A stretch of DNA of 64,000 nucleotides, taken from an uncultured Bacilli bacterium (GTDB lineage Bacteria > Bacillota_I > Bacilli_A > RFN20 > CAG-826). Below the pieces are notes generated by a model. It was not told the DNA's origin and ran no database searches. It was given only the letters and a program-made list of their open reading frames with translations. Below, in pieces: positions 8,241 to 17,800 of the stretch (position 1 is its first letter; every line of letters begins with the position of its first letter). Both the position numbers and the translations under genes were made by a program. Location: assembly GCA_944363525.1 (NCBI GenBank), contig CALVUF010000002.1, forward strand, positions 62,001-126,000, read 5' to 3'.

Positions 8241-10998
8241 ATTTTTTCTTCCGGACAAAGAATACGGCCGATAGACCAAGGAAAGCAATAGAAGCCGCCC
8301 CGACCGAACCGGCGATCGAGCCAGCGCATCCGGCTTTCGAATCATCGTAGAAGACGATGGCATCGACCGTAATTTCCTCCGTTCCCGGATTCTCAATCCT
8401 GAAGTAACGGCAATCGGTCGCCTCGTAAATATAGTAACCATCGTCAAGACTATATTCCCGGTCTACTAATTGATTGCTGTCTGAGCCATCTGATAGTTTC
8501 AACGGGTCGGAACTATGGAGGCCAATCCGGTTATGAGGCTCAGTTATTTCGAAGGTCGCCGAGGCGCCGGGCCGAAGAATAAGGGTGTCACCGCCTTTAC
8601 TGATTCCGGTCCCCTTGAACTGAATATCGAAGGCGGTAAGCTCGACTTCCGTTTCTTCTGGTTCGCTCGGTTCCTCCGGAGCATCAGGCACATCGGGGGT
8701 GTCCGGCACATCTGGGATATCCGGCTCATCCGGAGTATCGGGTTCATCCGGCTCCTCGATGACCGGTTCCTCCACCGTGACTAAGCAGGAAGCGGAACAA
8801 TCGGTCCCTTCAATCGTGAAGGTGATAAGCGATTGGCCAGCCGCGGAAGCATAGATCCGGTTCTCACTAAAACGAGCGATTTCAGGATGGTCGGCCTCTA
8901 CCTTAAGCGCGGCATTTTCCGGGGTGACCTCAACCGGGAAATAGACGCTTTCGTTGGGCTTTAAAGACAGGGTAGCCGAAGGAAGCTTAATCTCGCAGGA
9001 TTCGACCGGGCTATTGACCGTGACGTTGATCGAGGCCGAAAGGCTCGGGTCGGCGGTCGAGGTGGCGGTGATGGTGACGTTCCCAGAGGCGTGGGCTTGG
9101 ACTGAGCCAGAGGCGGAAACGCTGGCGACGTTGTCGTTGCTGGAAACATAAGTGACCGATTGCTCAGCCTCTTCGGGCAAGACGGTGGTCTCTAATAAAT
9201 AATCGTCCCCGATATTCAACTCCAGATTTGCTGGGGACAACCGGACTTCGGTAGGCTTGATAACGCCTTCGACGTTGATGGTCGCTTGGCCTTTGATTCC
9301 ATTCTCCGCGGTGGCGGTTATCGTCGCTGTCCCGGCTGAAACGGCGGTCACTAAGCCATTGCCTTCCACCGTCGCCACCCGTTCGTCGGAGCTGGCCCAA
9401 GTCAGGGTCTTGTCGGCATTCGCAGGCAAAACGGAGGCAGTCAGATTGCCCTTCTCACCAACCTTCAAAGACAAAGCTGACGGGGACAAAGAAATCGATT
9501 CAACCGCCGGCTTATCCTCTTTGACCGCGAAATTGATTTTGATGTAATCGAGATTGGCGACGTTGCCTGATTCATTTTTCAGCAAAAAATAAGCGAAATC
9601 GCCGTTCGGACGATAGGTATAGACCCCGTTGGCATTGCTCGAGCTGACCTTATTGGAAGTCGGCTTCAGCGTATCGCCGAAGTAGCAGGATAGGTTCCCG
9701 TCCCCTTTGGTGTAAGCCATTTCGATGGAGACGATCCGCCCATTGTCGGCCTCATTCCAAATCATCCCCGCTTTACTCTTCATTTGGATGTTTCCGTCGC
9801 TATAGACGCCGACGGTGTTATAGCCAAAGGGGACGCCGCCAACCTCAACGGTCGCGTCTTCCTTGCTATAAGCCCCAAGGTTCATACTGGAGACGGTCAA
9901 CTCAATCTCAGAATCGCCTTCGACCGGTTCACTCGGGTCATAAACCTCAACCGAACAGGTCGCGGTGGCGCTTGCGTCCTCATAAGAGGAAACGAAGATC
10001 GAGGTTTTTCCTTTGCCGATGGCACTGACCCGATATTCGGTATCCGAGACGGGAGTCACGGTCGCGACCGAAGTATCGTAGGAATAAACCTGGAGGGTAT
10101 CCGCTTCCGCCCCGGAGATAGAGACGGTGAAGTTCTTCTCCTCCCCGACTGGCAAAGAGAGTTCTGAAGGCGAGACGGAGATATAAACGCCATCGCCGGC
10201 AGTCCCGCTACCTTGATAAGGCGTTTTGCGGTAGTCGTTTACGTCATAGATGTAATTGACCAAATCCGGGTTATCGATGAAGGGGTTCCGACCAAAGCCG
10301 GCTTGGTCAAGGTAGTCGTTCCGCCGCCTTTCGGTGTCGGTAACCGGATATTGGTTGTTCCACTGGACGAGGTATTTCAAGGTCCCCATCGATTTTATGG
10401 AGTTCCAGTTATCGTTGGGGTTATTCGACAGAACTAGGTTCCGATCGTAATAACGGGTGGCGACGTAGAAGATGATCCGGGCAGCTTCGCCTCGCGCCCC
10501 TTCGAAGCCTAAGCTGCCGGGGTCCCATTGCCGGTTCCCGTCCGGGCCATAAAAATCATTACCACGGGATGAATTCTCGCTGCTGATGGTCGGGCGCAGC
10601 ATGTGGGGATCCGAGCCCGGGCCCGACTCCCCGGTTCCGCGGGAATTGGGCCAGGTATGCTCTTTATTGAAGCTGGTCGTATAGTCGTCGTCCGAATGAT
10701 AGAAAGGGACGACGGCATTGGATTTAATCGGAGAGGCATCAGACTTCTTCAAGACCTCGTTATTTTGCTTATAGCTGATGGTCTTATGGCCAGAGGCATA
10801 AATCAGATCCTCCAGTTGCATTTGGAAGTCTTTACCATAGGAAGAGTAATCAAGCCCCGCCCAAGCTGAAGCGGCGGCATCGACCGGGGTGATGGCTTCG
10901 GGATCCACCGCCTCCTTAACGGAAATCGCCGATAACGCGGCGCCGCTTAATCCTGTTAAGCCGAAGATGGCCAGCAGGAATTTTGTGGATGTCTTCAT
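8233..10998 (-). CDS. Large secreted endonuclease I family nuclease with repeated Ig-like domains
   Basis: This 921-residue surface protein has a signal peptide (1 to about 24) and a nuclease domain (about 45-270) with FNKEHTWPNSRG (candidate catalytic His114) and the SSRGNDFYG segment. Next come a Big2-like domain, a jelly-roll-like region (about 365-500) and three further Ig-like repeats carrying LSLKVGEKG, LELNIGDDY and LSLKPNESV. A Pro-Glu-Asp-rich wall-spanning linker (DEPDTPDEPD type, about 750-785), another beta domain and the tail GCAGSIAGSVGAASIAFLGL plus a basic end complete it. It probably cuts extracellular nucleic acid while held at the surface. The Shine-Dalgarno is GAGGT. It shares fold and anchor with the nuclease downstream, so the pair likely arose by duplication. 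Confidence 0.9.
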   Translation of the reverse strand: MKTSTKFLLAIFGLTGLSGAALSAISVKEAVDPEAITPVDAAASAWAGLDYSSYGKDFQMQLEDLIYASGHKTISYKQNNEVLKKSDASPIKSNAVVPFYHSDDDYTTSFNKEHTWPNSRGTGESGPGSDPHMLRPTISSENSSRGNDFYGPDGNRQWDPGSLGFEGARGEAARIIFYVATRYYDRNLVLSNNPNDNWNSIKSMGTLKYLVQWNNQYPVTDTERRRNDYLDQAGFGRNPFIDNPDLVNYIYDVNDYRKTPYQGSGTAGDGVYISVSPSELSLPVGEEKNFTVSISGAEADTLQVYSYDTSVATVTPVSDTEYRVSAIGKGKTSIFVSSYEDASATATCSVEVYDPSEPVEGDSEIELTVSSMNLGAYSKEDATVEVGGVPFGYNTVGVYSDGNIQMKSKAGMIWNEADNGRIVSIEMAYTKGDGNLSCYFGDTLKPTSNKVSSSNANGVYTYRPNGDFAYFLLKNESGNVANLDYIKINFAVKEDKPAVESISLSPSALSLKVGEKGNLTASVLPANADKTLTWASSDERVATVEGNGLVTAVSAGTATITATAENGIKGQATINVEGVIKPTEVRLSPANLELNIGDDYLLETTVLPEEAEQSVTYVSSNDNVASVSASGSVQAHASGNVTITATSTADPSLSASINVTVNSPVESCEIKLPSATLSLKPNESVYFPVEVTPENAALKVEADHPEIARFSENRIYASAAGQSLITFTIEGTDCSASCLVTVEEPVIEEPDEPDTPDEPDIPDVPDTPDVPDAPEEPSEPEETEVELTAFDIQFKGTGISKGGDTLILRPGASATFEITEPHNRIGLHSSDPLKLSDGSDSNQLVDREYSLDDGYYIYEATDCRYFRIENPGTEEITVDAIVFYDDSKAGCAGSIAGSVGAASIAFLGLSAVFFVRKKKYA

Positions 10999-11030
10999 AA
11001 TCGACCTCAGGGATATCTTCCCATCGGGCT

Positions 11031-11059
11031 ATTATCCTCACCTCGACCAGCCTAAACAA
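11031..11059 (-). promoter_or_regulatory. Candidate promoter of the 921-residue nuclease gene
   Basis: TTGTTT (11059-11054) and GATAAT (11036-11031) are separated by 17 bases on the minus strand, about 32 bases before the ATG. The -10 matches five of six consensus bases. Confidence 0.5.
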
Positions 11060-11120
11060 CCTTATCTTTGCCGTTTGTTCCACCTATTTCCAATATCGGA
11101 TAAATTGTTCAGGATTTGCG

Positions 11121-11639
11121 TTATTTCTTGTCCGGAGCAACCGGTTTGAAGATGCCTAAGGCGATCATCCGTTCCCGATAGGCTTTCTTAAACCGTTCAT
11201 TGATGTCGAAGTCCTTCGGGGTATATCCCCGGTCCTCCATCAGCCGTTCAATCGCCATCTCGATGCTAAAGATATGATAGACATAATAATTATTAATAAT
11301 TTCGTTGAACGGAAAGAAACGGTTCACTTCCCGAGTACTTAGTTTGAAGTTAACGGATATGGCCCTAGTAATATAACCTAACCAATGCATCGCCAAAGGG
11401 GAATACTTCGCTTTCCCGTAATGAAAAGGACCATATTGCCTTTCGATAGCTTTAAAACAATCGATTGGCTGCAGCGTTAGCTCGTCAGAATCGTTTTCAT
11501 CAAAGATATCCATCGTCCATTTAGAATAGATGAAGCGACGAAGAAAGACCTTTGAGGAGCAAGGAAGTTCAACAGAAGCTTCGAAAATTTTTCCTTGATA
11601 GCCACAGAGCAGTAAGCCATTTTGATCAAGTATTTTCAT
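11121..11639 (-). CDS. Hypothetical protein, possible toxin-antitoxin component
   Basis: This 172-residue soluble protein has no signal peptide or membrane helix. A central block carries HWLGYITRAISVNFKLSTRE and a C-terminal block carries YHIFSIEMAIERLMEDRG. That layout (W-GYI-R block, then YH----AIERL) reminds me of a group of uncharacterised antitoxins found beside DUF3990/DUF3791 toxins, but this is recollection, not a search result. GAGGAA precedes the ATG at good spacing. The ATG overlaps the stop of a short upstream reading frame as ATGA, the usual junction in a two-gene operon. That upstream frame lacks a start, so this may be an orphan partner. Confidence 0.6.
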   Translation of the reverse strand: MKILDQNGLLLCGYQGKIFEASVELPCSSKVFLRRFIYSKWTMDIFDENDSDELTLQPIDCFKAIERQYGPFHYGKAKYSPLAMHWLGYITRAISVNFKLSTREVNRFFPFNEIINNYYVYHIFSIEMAIERLMEDRGYTPKDFDINERFKKAYRERMIALGIFKPVAPDKK

Positions 11640-11820
11640 AACATTTCCTCAATGAATTTTCCTTGGTCGCGATATAACCGCTTCGCCCGATTTAATTTCG
11701 AAGTAATGACACTGGATTGTTCTTTTGAACGAGACTGACTTTCTTTTCTTTCCGACGAGCAAATATATAAACGGCTTAAAAAAGATAAAGAGTCAACGGC
11801 CGATTTTTGATAGGAATCGC
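11636..11820 (-). pseudogene. 5'-truncated reading frame upstream of the 172-residue protein
   Basis: A frame with codons for DSYQKSAVDSLSFLSRL and ending RLYRDQGKFIEEML runs to a TGA that overlaps the next ATG by four bases. It has no ATG, GTG or TTG start in a sensible place, and its 5' part overlaps the end of the XRE gene in another frame. I read it as the 3' end of a gene whose front was removed when the XRE gene came to lie here. It could also be chance. Confidence 0.3.
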
Positions 11821-12782
11821 AGCCCGAATAAGGCGGCTGACTCTATGGTGGCCAATATGAAACCAGACGAATAGATGGTCCAATTATTTTGGGTGGCAAA
11901 GATGCCGATGAAGCAAAGGAGCAACAGCAAGAGGCTGAAAAGATAATCGAAGAAGGCATCCTTAATAAAGCAAAGGACGGAGCCGGCAATGGTGATGAGC
12001 AAGACGATGAGGGAATAGATGCCCGCCCCATTCCTTCCATCTTGAAAGAAAGGAATAAGGAGGACCAATAGAAGGATGGCGGTACCGGCTAGAAAGCCCC
12101 CGATGATAAAGCGACCATACTCCGAGACGTTCTCCCCGAAGGAATTGCCTTTGCTGAACCCATAGGCGAATAAACCGGCGATCAATCCCGCAGGGAGCAT
12201 TCCCATCAAGAAGAAGGAAATAAGCAGATAATCAACCCCAATGGTCAAAGAGCCGCCAAAATCCCAAAACCAAACGGTGGAGAAACAGGTCATGACATCG
12301 ACGAAGGCCAGGAAGACCAAACCGTGGTTAAAGGCTTCCAGCATCTTGATGCGGCCGTCACAACAACCATATAGCCGAAGCGCCACCAAATGGAGTGAGA
12401 GCCCGGCCGCCAAAGAAACAAGGGATAAGGCAAAGGATACCCGAACATCGATGATTGAACCCAAGGATAAGAACAGGATTCCAAATAAGCCCATAACCGC
12501 CACGGCAATGATTTCCATAATCAAATAGGCGATTGGCGTCTCCTTGGATCTCGGAGCTTCGATTTTCCGTTCACTGGCGCCGGCCTGCAATATCTCGTCA
12601 ACCGAGACGTGATACAAAGAGGCCAATGCCAAAAGTGAATCGTAATTAGGGAGGCCATCCCCACATTCCCATTTGGAGATGGTCTTGTTGCTAACCCCGA
12701 TTAGGTTCCCGACTTCCGTCTGGGTATAGCCGGCTTTCTCCCGGAGTTTGATTAAGTAATTGCCAATCGCGATGTTGTCCAT
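11793..12782 (-). CDS. Membrane-bound XRE-family transcriptional regulator
   Basis: This 329-residue protein has an N-terminal helix-turn-helix (about 5-62) with KAGYTQTEVGNLIGVSNKTISKWECG, typical of XRE/Cro regulators. A short linker leads to about seven hydrophobic segments between residues 85 and 325. Proteins of this plan bind DNA while embedded in the membrane and may sense envelope signals. The gene appears to stand alone. The ATG lacks a Shine-Dalgarno; TATTAA lies nine bases upstream. A short inverted repeat at 12826-12836 and a larger one at 12944-12984 are candidate operators. Confidence 0.85.
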   Translation of the reverse strand: MDNIAIGNYLIKLREKAGYTQTEVGNLIGVSNKTISKWECGDGLPNYDSLLALASLYHVSVDEILQAGASERKIEAPRSKETPIAYLIMEIIAVAVMGLFGILFLSLGSIIDVRVSFALSLVSLAAGLSLHLVALRLYGCCDGRIKMLEAFNHGLVFLAFVDVMTCFSTVWFWDFGGSLTIGVDYLLISFFLMGMLPAGLIAGLFAYGFSKGNSFGENVSEYGRFIIGGFLAGTAILLLVLLIPFFQDGRNGAGIYSLIVLLITIAGSVLCFIKDAFFDYLFSLLLLLLCFIGIFATQNNWTIYSSGFILATIESAALFGLRFLSKIGR

Positions 12783-13086
12783 GCCATTAGTTTAATAAAG
12801 TGGTCGAAAAGTTAAATGGGAAACCGTTCCACGAACCGTAGAAGGCGGATTTTTCTTCGATCAAATGCGGATTTTGAAAAATTGTAAGCAAAAAATACAT
12901 CAGTAGGCACCAGCCCTCTGAAGGAATCAGGACAGAATACGTTAAGTGTCACAAAATCGGAAAAATTTTGAATTTGTGACACTTGAGTATCCAAATCTTT
13001 CCTAGCGAAACCCGAAAACAGCCTAACCTAAAGCAATTCTATTATTAGATTTTATGCGAACTTAGAAAAGCGTACTGACGAACCAA
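12783..13086. other. Intergenic region with two inverted repeats, no gene seen
   Basis: No convincing reading frame or terminator is visible. The region holds a GTTC-CAC-GAAC dyad at 12826-12836 and a perfect 12-bp inverted repeat (AAGTGTCACAAA at 12944-12955, TTTGTGACACTT at 12973-12984) with a 17-base AT-rich spacer. It separates the XRE gene from the end of the seven-gene operon. Confidence 0.6.
12944..12984. repeat. Perfect 12-bp inverted repeat, candidate operator
   Basis: The arms AAGTGTCACAAA and TTTGTGACACTT flank 17 AT-rich bases that include AAAAATTTT. No T-run follows on either strand, so it is not an intrinsic terminator. It lies about 160 bases upstream of the XRE gene. Confidence 0.6.
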
Positions 13087-14880
13087 TCACGGGTGGATCG
13101 ATAGATAATCAGACACCCCGTCAAGATAGGTCACCTTGAATTGAAACCAGCCGACATTCAACCGCGTAATGAAGTCCAACGTCCGGACCGCTCCATGGTC
13201 GGTCGGCAGCTGAAGGGGTTTCTTCTTCTTGGCCAAGGTCATTAAGGTATAGACCTTGTTGTCATTATCGATCATCAAGGAGCAGATATTGAAGGCATCG
13301 ATGAATTCGCCGCGGAAAATGTAATCTTCGTACCCCTCGACACAGAAGTCCCCGACGGCGTTGCCAACCGCTCGAGCAATTTTCCTTGACTGACTGGATC
13401 CATTGGTGCTGAACCGGGTCAGCCCAAGGTATTCTTTTTCCAGCAAATCGGAAGCATCGCCAGAACAGATATGGTATTTGCCTTCCTTGGTCTTATAGGC
13501 GAAAGTGGAACTGTTGTTGATCACGATCTCATCGAAATCGTCGATAACGGCGCTTTGGTAAATGAGGGTTGGGGATTTGAACAGATGCGTCTGTCGCCGC
13601 TCAAAGTAAAACAGCATGGCCTTCCCGCTGTCCTCGTCGACTCCCAACATCGCATCGTGTTGATCGGGCTCAATGAGGTAGAATTTATCAATGTCATCGA
13701 CCGAAAGGCCGGAACTATTGTCTTCGGAATCAGCTAAATAGCCTATCTTCCCATCCTCAGTCACGGAGAAGACGAAGCTTTGGCTCCGGTCGACGCTCCC
13801 ATCCGGGCCAAGTTTATAGCCAGGGAAGGAAGAAGAGCTGATGGCTTGGGTCGAATGGAAGAAGTCCGGAACCTGGCCATAGTGATAATCGACCGTAGCC
13901 CCCGCTTCGAAATAGATCGGCGCAAAAGGGGTGGTTGAGGTTTTGCCGTTATCTTTCAGGACAAAGAGCTCAGTGCGTTGGATGGACCTCTCTGCGTCAT
14001 AGCCGGTCAGAAGGACCGAAAGGGCCGCCTCGCTGGGCAAAACGAGGTAATGCAGCCTCTCGCAAGCTAGCATTTCCTTGGAGAAGCAGTCCTCACTCAG
14101 AATATCGTATTTATCGGCTGATGAACCGGCGGAAGGATAGTAACTGATCTGCCCGTCTTTGCAATAGACATAGCCGTCATATTTAATGGCAGAAGAGAAA
14201 CGATAAAGGAGATAATCGTCGGTCACGGCGGCTTCCGGCCAATAGGAAGGATTGTTCGAAGTGGTCTTGCCCAGCCGATAAACGTTCCTGAAACCATCGC
14301 CATTGACATAGTCGCTGGAGTTGCTTAGGAAGACATCGTTCTCGAAGCCGGGGTTTTCCCGGTTGATGACGTGGGCATAGACCAAATCATTGCTAAAGCT
14401 GCACGAAACATCGCCCAAATTCTCAATCTCCACGTTCAGATCGGTCCCTGTCGTGGTGAATAGGGCGTATTTATTGCCGGTGTCGATGGCCGCCAAGGGC
14501 ATATCATCATAGATGTGGATGGGGTTGGTGGTCGTCGGCACTTCCATGACTTCCTGGAACACGCCGGAATTATTGAAGACATATTTATTCTCGGAGACAT
14601 TGACCCGGTAAATGGTGGTCGTCGATCCGTCGACCTTATAACAAAGCCGCGCATAGTTCACGCCGTTGTATTCAGGGAAACTGTAACCCTCGAGGGTCGC
14701 CCCGGTGGTTGGAAGATAGGGATAGACGTTAGCCCAGCCATCAAATCCAAAGAAATAACTGGAGCGGCTGGCATAACGGACGATATCGGTCATGTCGATA
14801 CCATCGTATTCATGGGTTTGGGAGCAGGCGAAGATGCCTAACGATAGGAGGGAAAAGCAAAGATAAAGGGATTTTTTCAT
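13087..14880 (-). CDS. Hypothetical lipoprotein ending the ESCRT-like operon
   Basis: This 597-residue protein begins MKKSLYLCFSLLSLGIFAC with a lipobox-like end (I-F-A-C, Cys19), so it is probably acylated on the outer face of the membrane. The rest is soluble, beta-rich and Asp/Ser/Tyr-rich with many short strand-turn segments, possibly a beta-propeller; I recognise no family. The Shine-Dalgarno AAGGAGG lies in the last codons of the upstream TIR gene, which stops 12 bases before this start. That spacing places it in the same transcript as the ESCRT-like and TIR proteins. As the only clearly external component it could act as a sensor, but this is inferred from location. Confidence 0.75.
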   Translation of the reverse strand: MKKSLYLCFSLLSLGIFACSQTHEYDGIDMTDIVRYASRSSYFFGFDGWANVYPYLPTTGATLEGYSFPEYNGVNYARLCYKVDGSTTTIYRVNVSENKYVFNNSGVFQEVMEVPTTTNPIHIYDDMPLAAIDTGNKYALFTTTGTDLNVEIENLGDVSCSFSNDLVYAHVINRENPGFENDVFLSNSSDYVNGDGFRNVYRLGKTTSNNPSYWPEAAVTDDYLLYRFSSAIKYDGYVYCKDGQISYYPSAGSSADKYDILSEDCFSKEMLACERLHYLVLPSEAALSVLLTGYDAERSIQRTELFVLKDNGKTSTTPFAPIYFEAGATVDYHYGQVPDFFHSTQAISSSSFPGYKLGPDGSVDRSQSFVFSVTEDGKIGYLADSEDNSSGLSVDDIDKFYLIEPDQHDAMLGVDEDSGKAMLFYFERRQTHLFKSPTLIYQSAVIDDFDEIVINNSSTFAYKTKEGKYHICSGDASDLLEKEYLGLTRFSTNGSSQSRKIARAVGNAVGDFCVEGYEDYIFRGEFIDAFNICSLMIDNDNKVYTLMTLAKKKKPLQLPTDHGAVRTLDFITRLNVGWFQFKVTYLDGVSDYLSIHP

Positions 14881-14892
14881 GGTTGGGCCTCC

Positions 14893-17800
14893 TTATAATC
14901 CGGGGAAATGGTAGTTATAGAGCAAAGAGTAATACGAATCGGGGTCAAGCCGGAAAACATAGGTCAAAGCGATCGAACCGGCGATGCCGATTATGGCGAG
15001 GATCGAATTACGCGGGCTGCGGGAGGCCAGCACCCAGTGGTTCTCAAACAGGTAAACGAGCCCCAAGAGAATGCTGGCAATCATCGGCAGATACTCGACC
15101 AAGACAAACTTTGTGCTCTCCATGAGGTCTTCTTTCAAAAGAAGGAAAGGCAAAGCGGCGAAAACGGCCGTGGCGAGCAACGGGAAGATCTTTCGGACGA
15201 GCGGCAACTTGACTTGATACGCCTTTTTGTAAACGAGGGTCCAAAGCAGCCCTAACGGGATGACGACGAACAAGCTGATATAGGCATTGGCTATCCCGAC
15301 ATTAACGTTGAAATAACTTAATAATAGGAACATCAACGGGGCCGCGAGCGCGAATAAAGTGAAGGCGGCGATTTTGGGGCTGAATCGCGAATTCGCCAGC
15401 GAGACAAATTGCTTCTTCTTGTATTTCGAATCGACGCTGTTTTTCTTATTGCCCCGCTTCGAGCCCCTCAGGGAATCGCCAAAGGAATTGGCCTTGCCAT
15501 AGAACTCGCTCCGAATATTGCTTAAGGCCGTGAACAAGTCGTCGGTGCTTTCGTTGACCAAAGAGGAAAGATATTGGATCGATTCGCTTTCCCCGCCGCT
15601 GAAGACGGTGAGGAAATATTTTTTGGCTTCCTTAAGCGTTTTGATAATCAGGGAACGGGTGCTTCGGCGTTCGGTGGCGATCCGATCCCACAAAGCATGG
15701 AAATCATCGTTGGCTGCCGTCCACGAAAAAGCTTCGGCTTTGCTGTTTTTCTTGCCGGAATTGGCATCGTCATAGGCTTGGCTGGCGGCGATAATATTGT
15801 CGTAGTCGGTCTTCGACTTGCCCATTTGGAAGTCGTGGTTCTCATCGATCATCAAAAGATCGAAGTTGGTTGGCTTCTTCAACCCCGCTTTGAGCAATAT
15901 CCAATAAGTCTCCGGGGTCTGGAGGTTGTTGGCGATCAAGAGCTCCGCGAACTCCTTCGCTTCCTTATATCGCCCAACCCAGAGGTTCCGCGTGGCGTAA
16001 TCGCTGACGATTTGGTAAAAATACTCGTTGAATTCCTCGTCATCCATATATTCCTTGGCATTGGGGATGACTTGGACGACCTCCTTGAACAGGAGATAGG
16101 AGCTCTTGGCATTAAACTTTAGATAATCGATGCAGAGGTTGATGATCCGGGTGACGTAGTTCCGCCGGTTCTGGTGCAGATTCTCAATCCGGTAGCCGCC
16201 TTTGAGCATCTTCTCGACGGTCAAATACACCTCGCGGGGGTTCTTGAGCAACTTCGCCAGATTATCGTTGCTGGAGATTTTGTACTTATTGAGCAGTTGG
16301 TTCCATAAGGCAGTCGGATCGGCTTCGAATAATTCCAAGGCCTTCTTCACGTATTGCCCCGAAGCCGCGAAGTTCCCGACATTGCGGTAAGTGGTCGCGA
16401 GGTGATCGTAATAGGAGACGACCCTTTCGGTCCCGCCTTTGGTCAACACGCCATAGACGATTTCGCTGACTTTATCGACCGAGGATTCAAGGTTCTTGGA
16501 CTTTTTGTCACGACTATTGGAAATATGCTGGGCCACGGCGTTCTCAAAGTTATAGGCCAGCTCGATCTCGCCTTTCTCGTTGACGTATTTTAGGAGGAAT
16601 TCGTATAACGGGAGGGCCGAGGCGAAGGACGGATCGTAAATCGAATGGTCAAACTGCTTACGGAGCAAGTTCAATTTCTCCTCGACGAATTCCTGCGGCG
16701 CCAAGGCAAAGCACTTATCGAGGACAGACAGATCCTCGGCGGTCAGGCTAAAAGAGGTTTCGGATAGTTTGCCATCATTGGCGATGTCATTCAGCAAAAG
16801 ATATAAAGTCCAATAGGCGAGGTAATAACGATCATTGACTTTCAATAAGGTCTGAAGGTCATTAAGCGATTGTTCCCGATAACGGGCGGCTTTTTTCTTC
16901 TTTCGCTGATTTTTGGCCGACACCATCGAGGACATTTCGCCTTGGATGCGCTTGAGCCGGGTCTCGTCGTTGGCGGGGATGACGATTTTCTCTTTCTTGC
17001 CGCCGAAGATCGTCTTCTCGATTTTCTTCTCCACGACCTGAATCGGCTTGATGTCGATTTTGACGTCCTTTTTCTTGGCCGTGAAGCCGACGTTCCGCTT
17101 AATGGTGGTCCGTAGGATCTTCTCTAGCGACGGCCAGAATTGAGGATCGTATTTCAAAGCCTGGAATTTCTTCAGTTTAGCCGGAAGGGCGGAGATATCG
17201 ACCTTATCGGTGATGACCGGGATAAGGGCCAAGTCGTCTTCGCTTTCCTGTACCCGCTTAAGATAACGGGACCACTCGTTTTGAACCCAGGGCTGGAGGA
17301 TGTTGTCGACATCGTCGGTGCAAAGCAACAAGAACACCGGGGCGGTCGATAAAGCATGGTAGATGATCGGCTCATATTCCGCCCCGACCTTTTGCTTCAG
17401 CGTCATCTCGGAATAGAACACCCGATAACCGGCGGCGGTCAACTGATCGTAAATTTCCTTAGCCCGTTGGTTATCGACGGTATAGCCCTTGCCGTCCAAC
17501 GTTTTGACTTTCAAAGAGAGGAAGACATCGTAGGGTTCTTCGGTCGAAAGCTTCTCGCAGGCCAGCTTTCGGATATCGTCGATTTCCTGCGCCGCCCTTT
17601 CATAACTATCCTTTTGATCGGCGTTCGCGTACTTGAAGGCCTCCTGCAGGTTGGAATCGTCGAAGCAGCTCCGTTCGGAAAGGCGATTGAGGGTCGGTTT
17701 CTCGGTTGAGTTTCCGTCTTCGTCAACGTAGATGATGCCATAGTTGCAGAGGAACTTCTGAAAATAGAGTTCGGCCAGGAAAGGACCATTGGCCTCGGGG

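Noticed and set aside
8640..8750. Repetitive DNA in the second nuclease as a possible CRISPR or tandem repeat array
   Set aside because: The repeats encode the Pro-Glu-Asp linker in frame and have no spacers.
12812..12994. 60-codon minus-strand frame between XRE and lipoprotein genes
   Set aside because: It crosses the perfect inverted repeat, lacks a ribosome site and resembles no protein.
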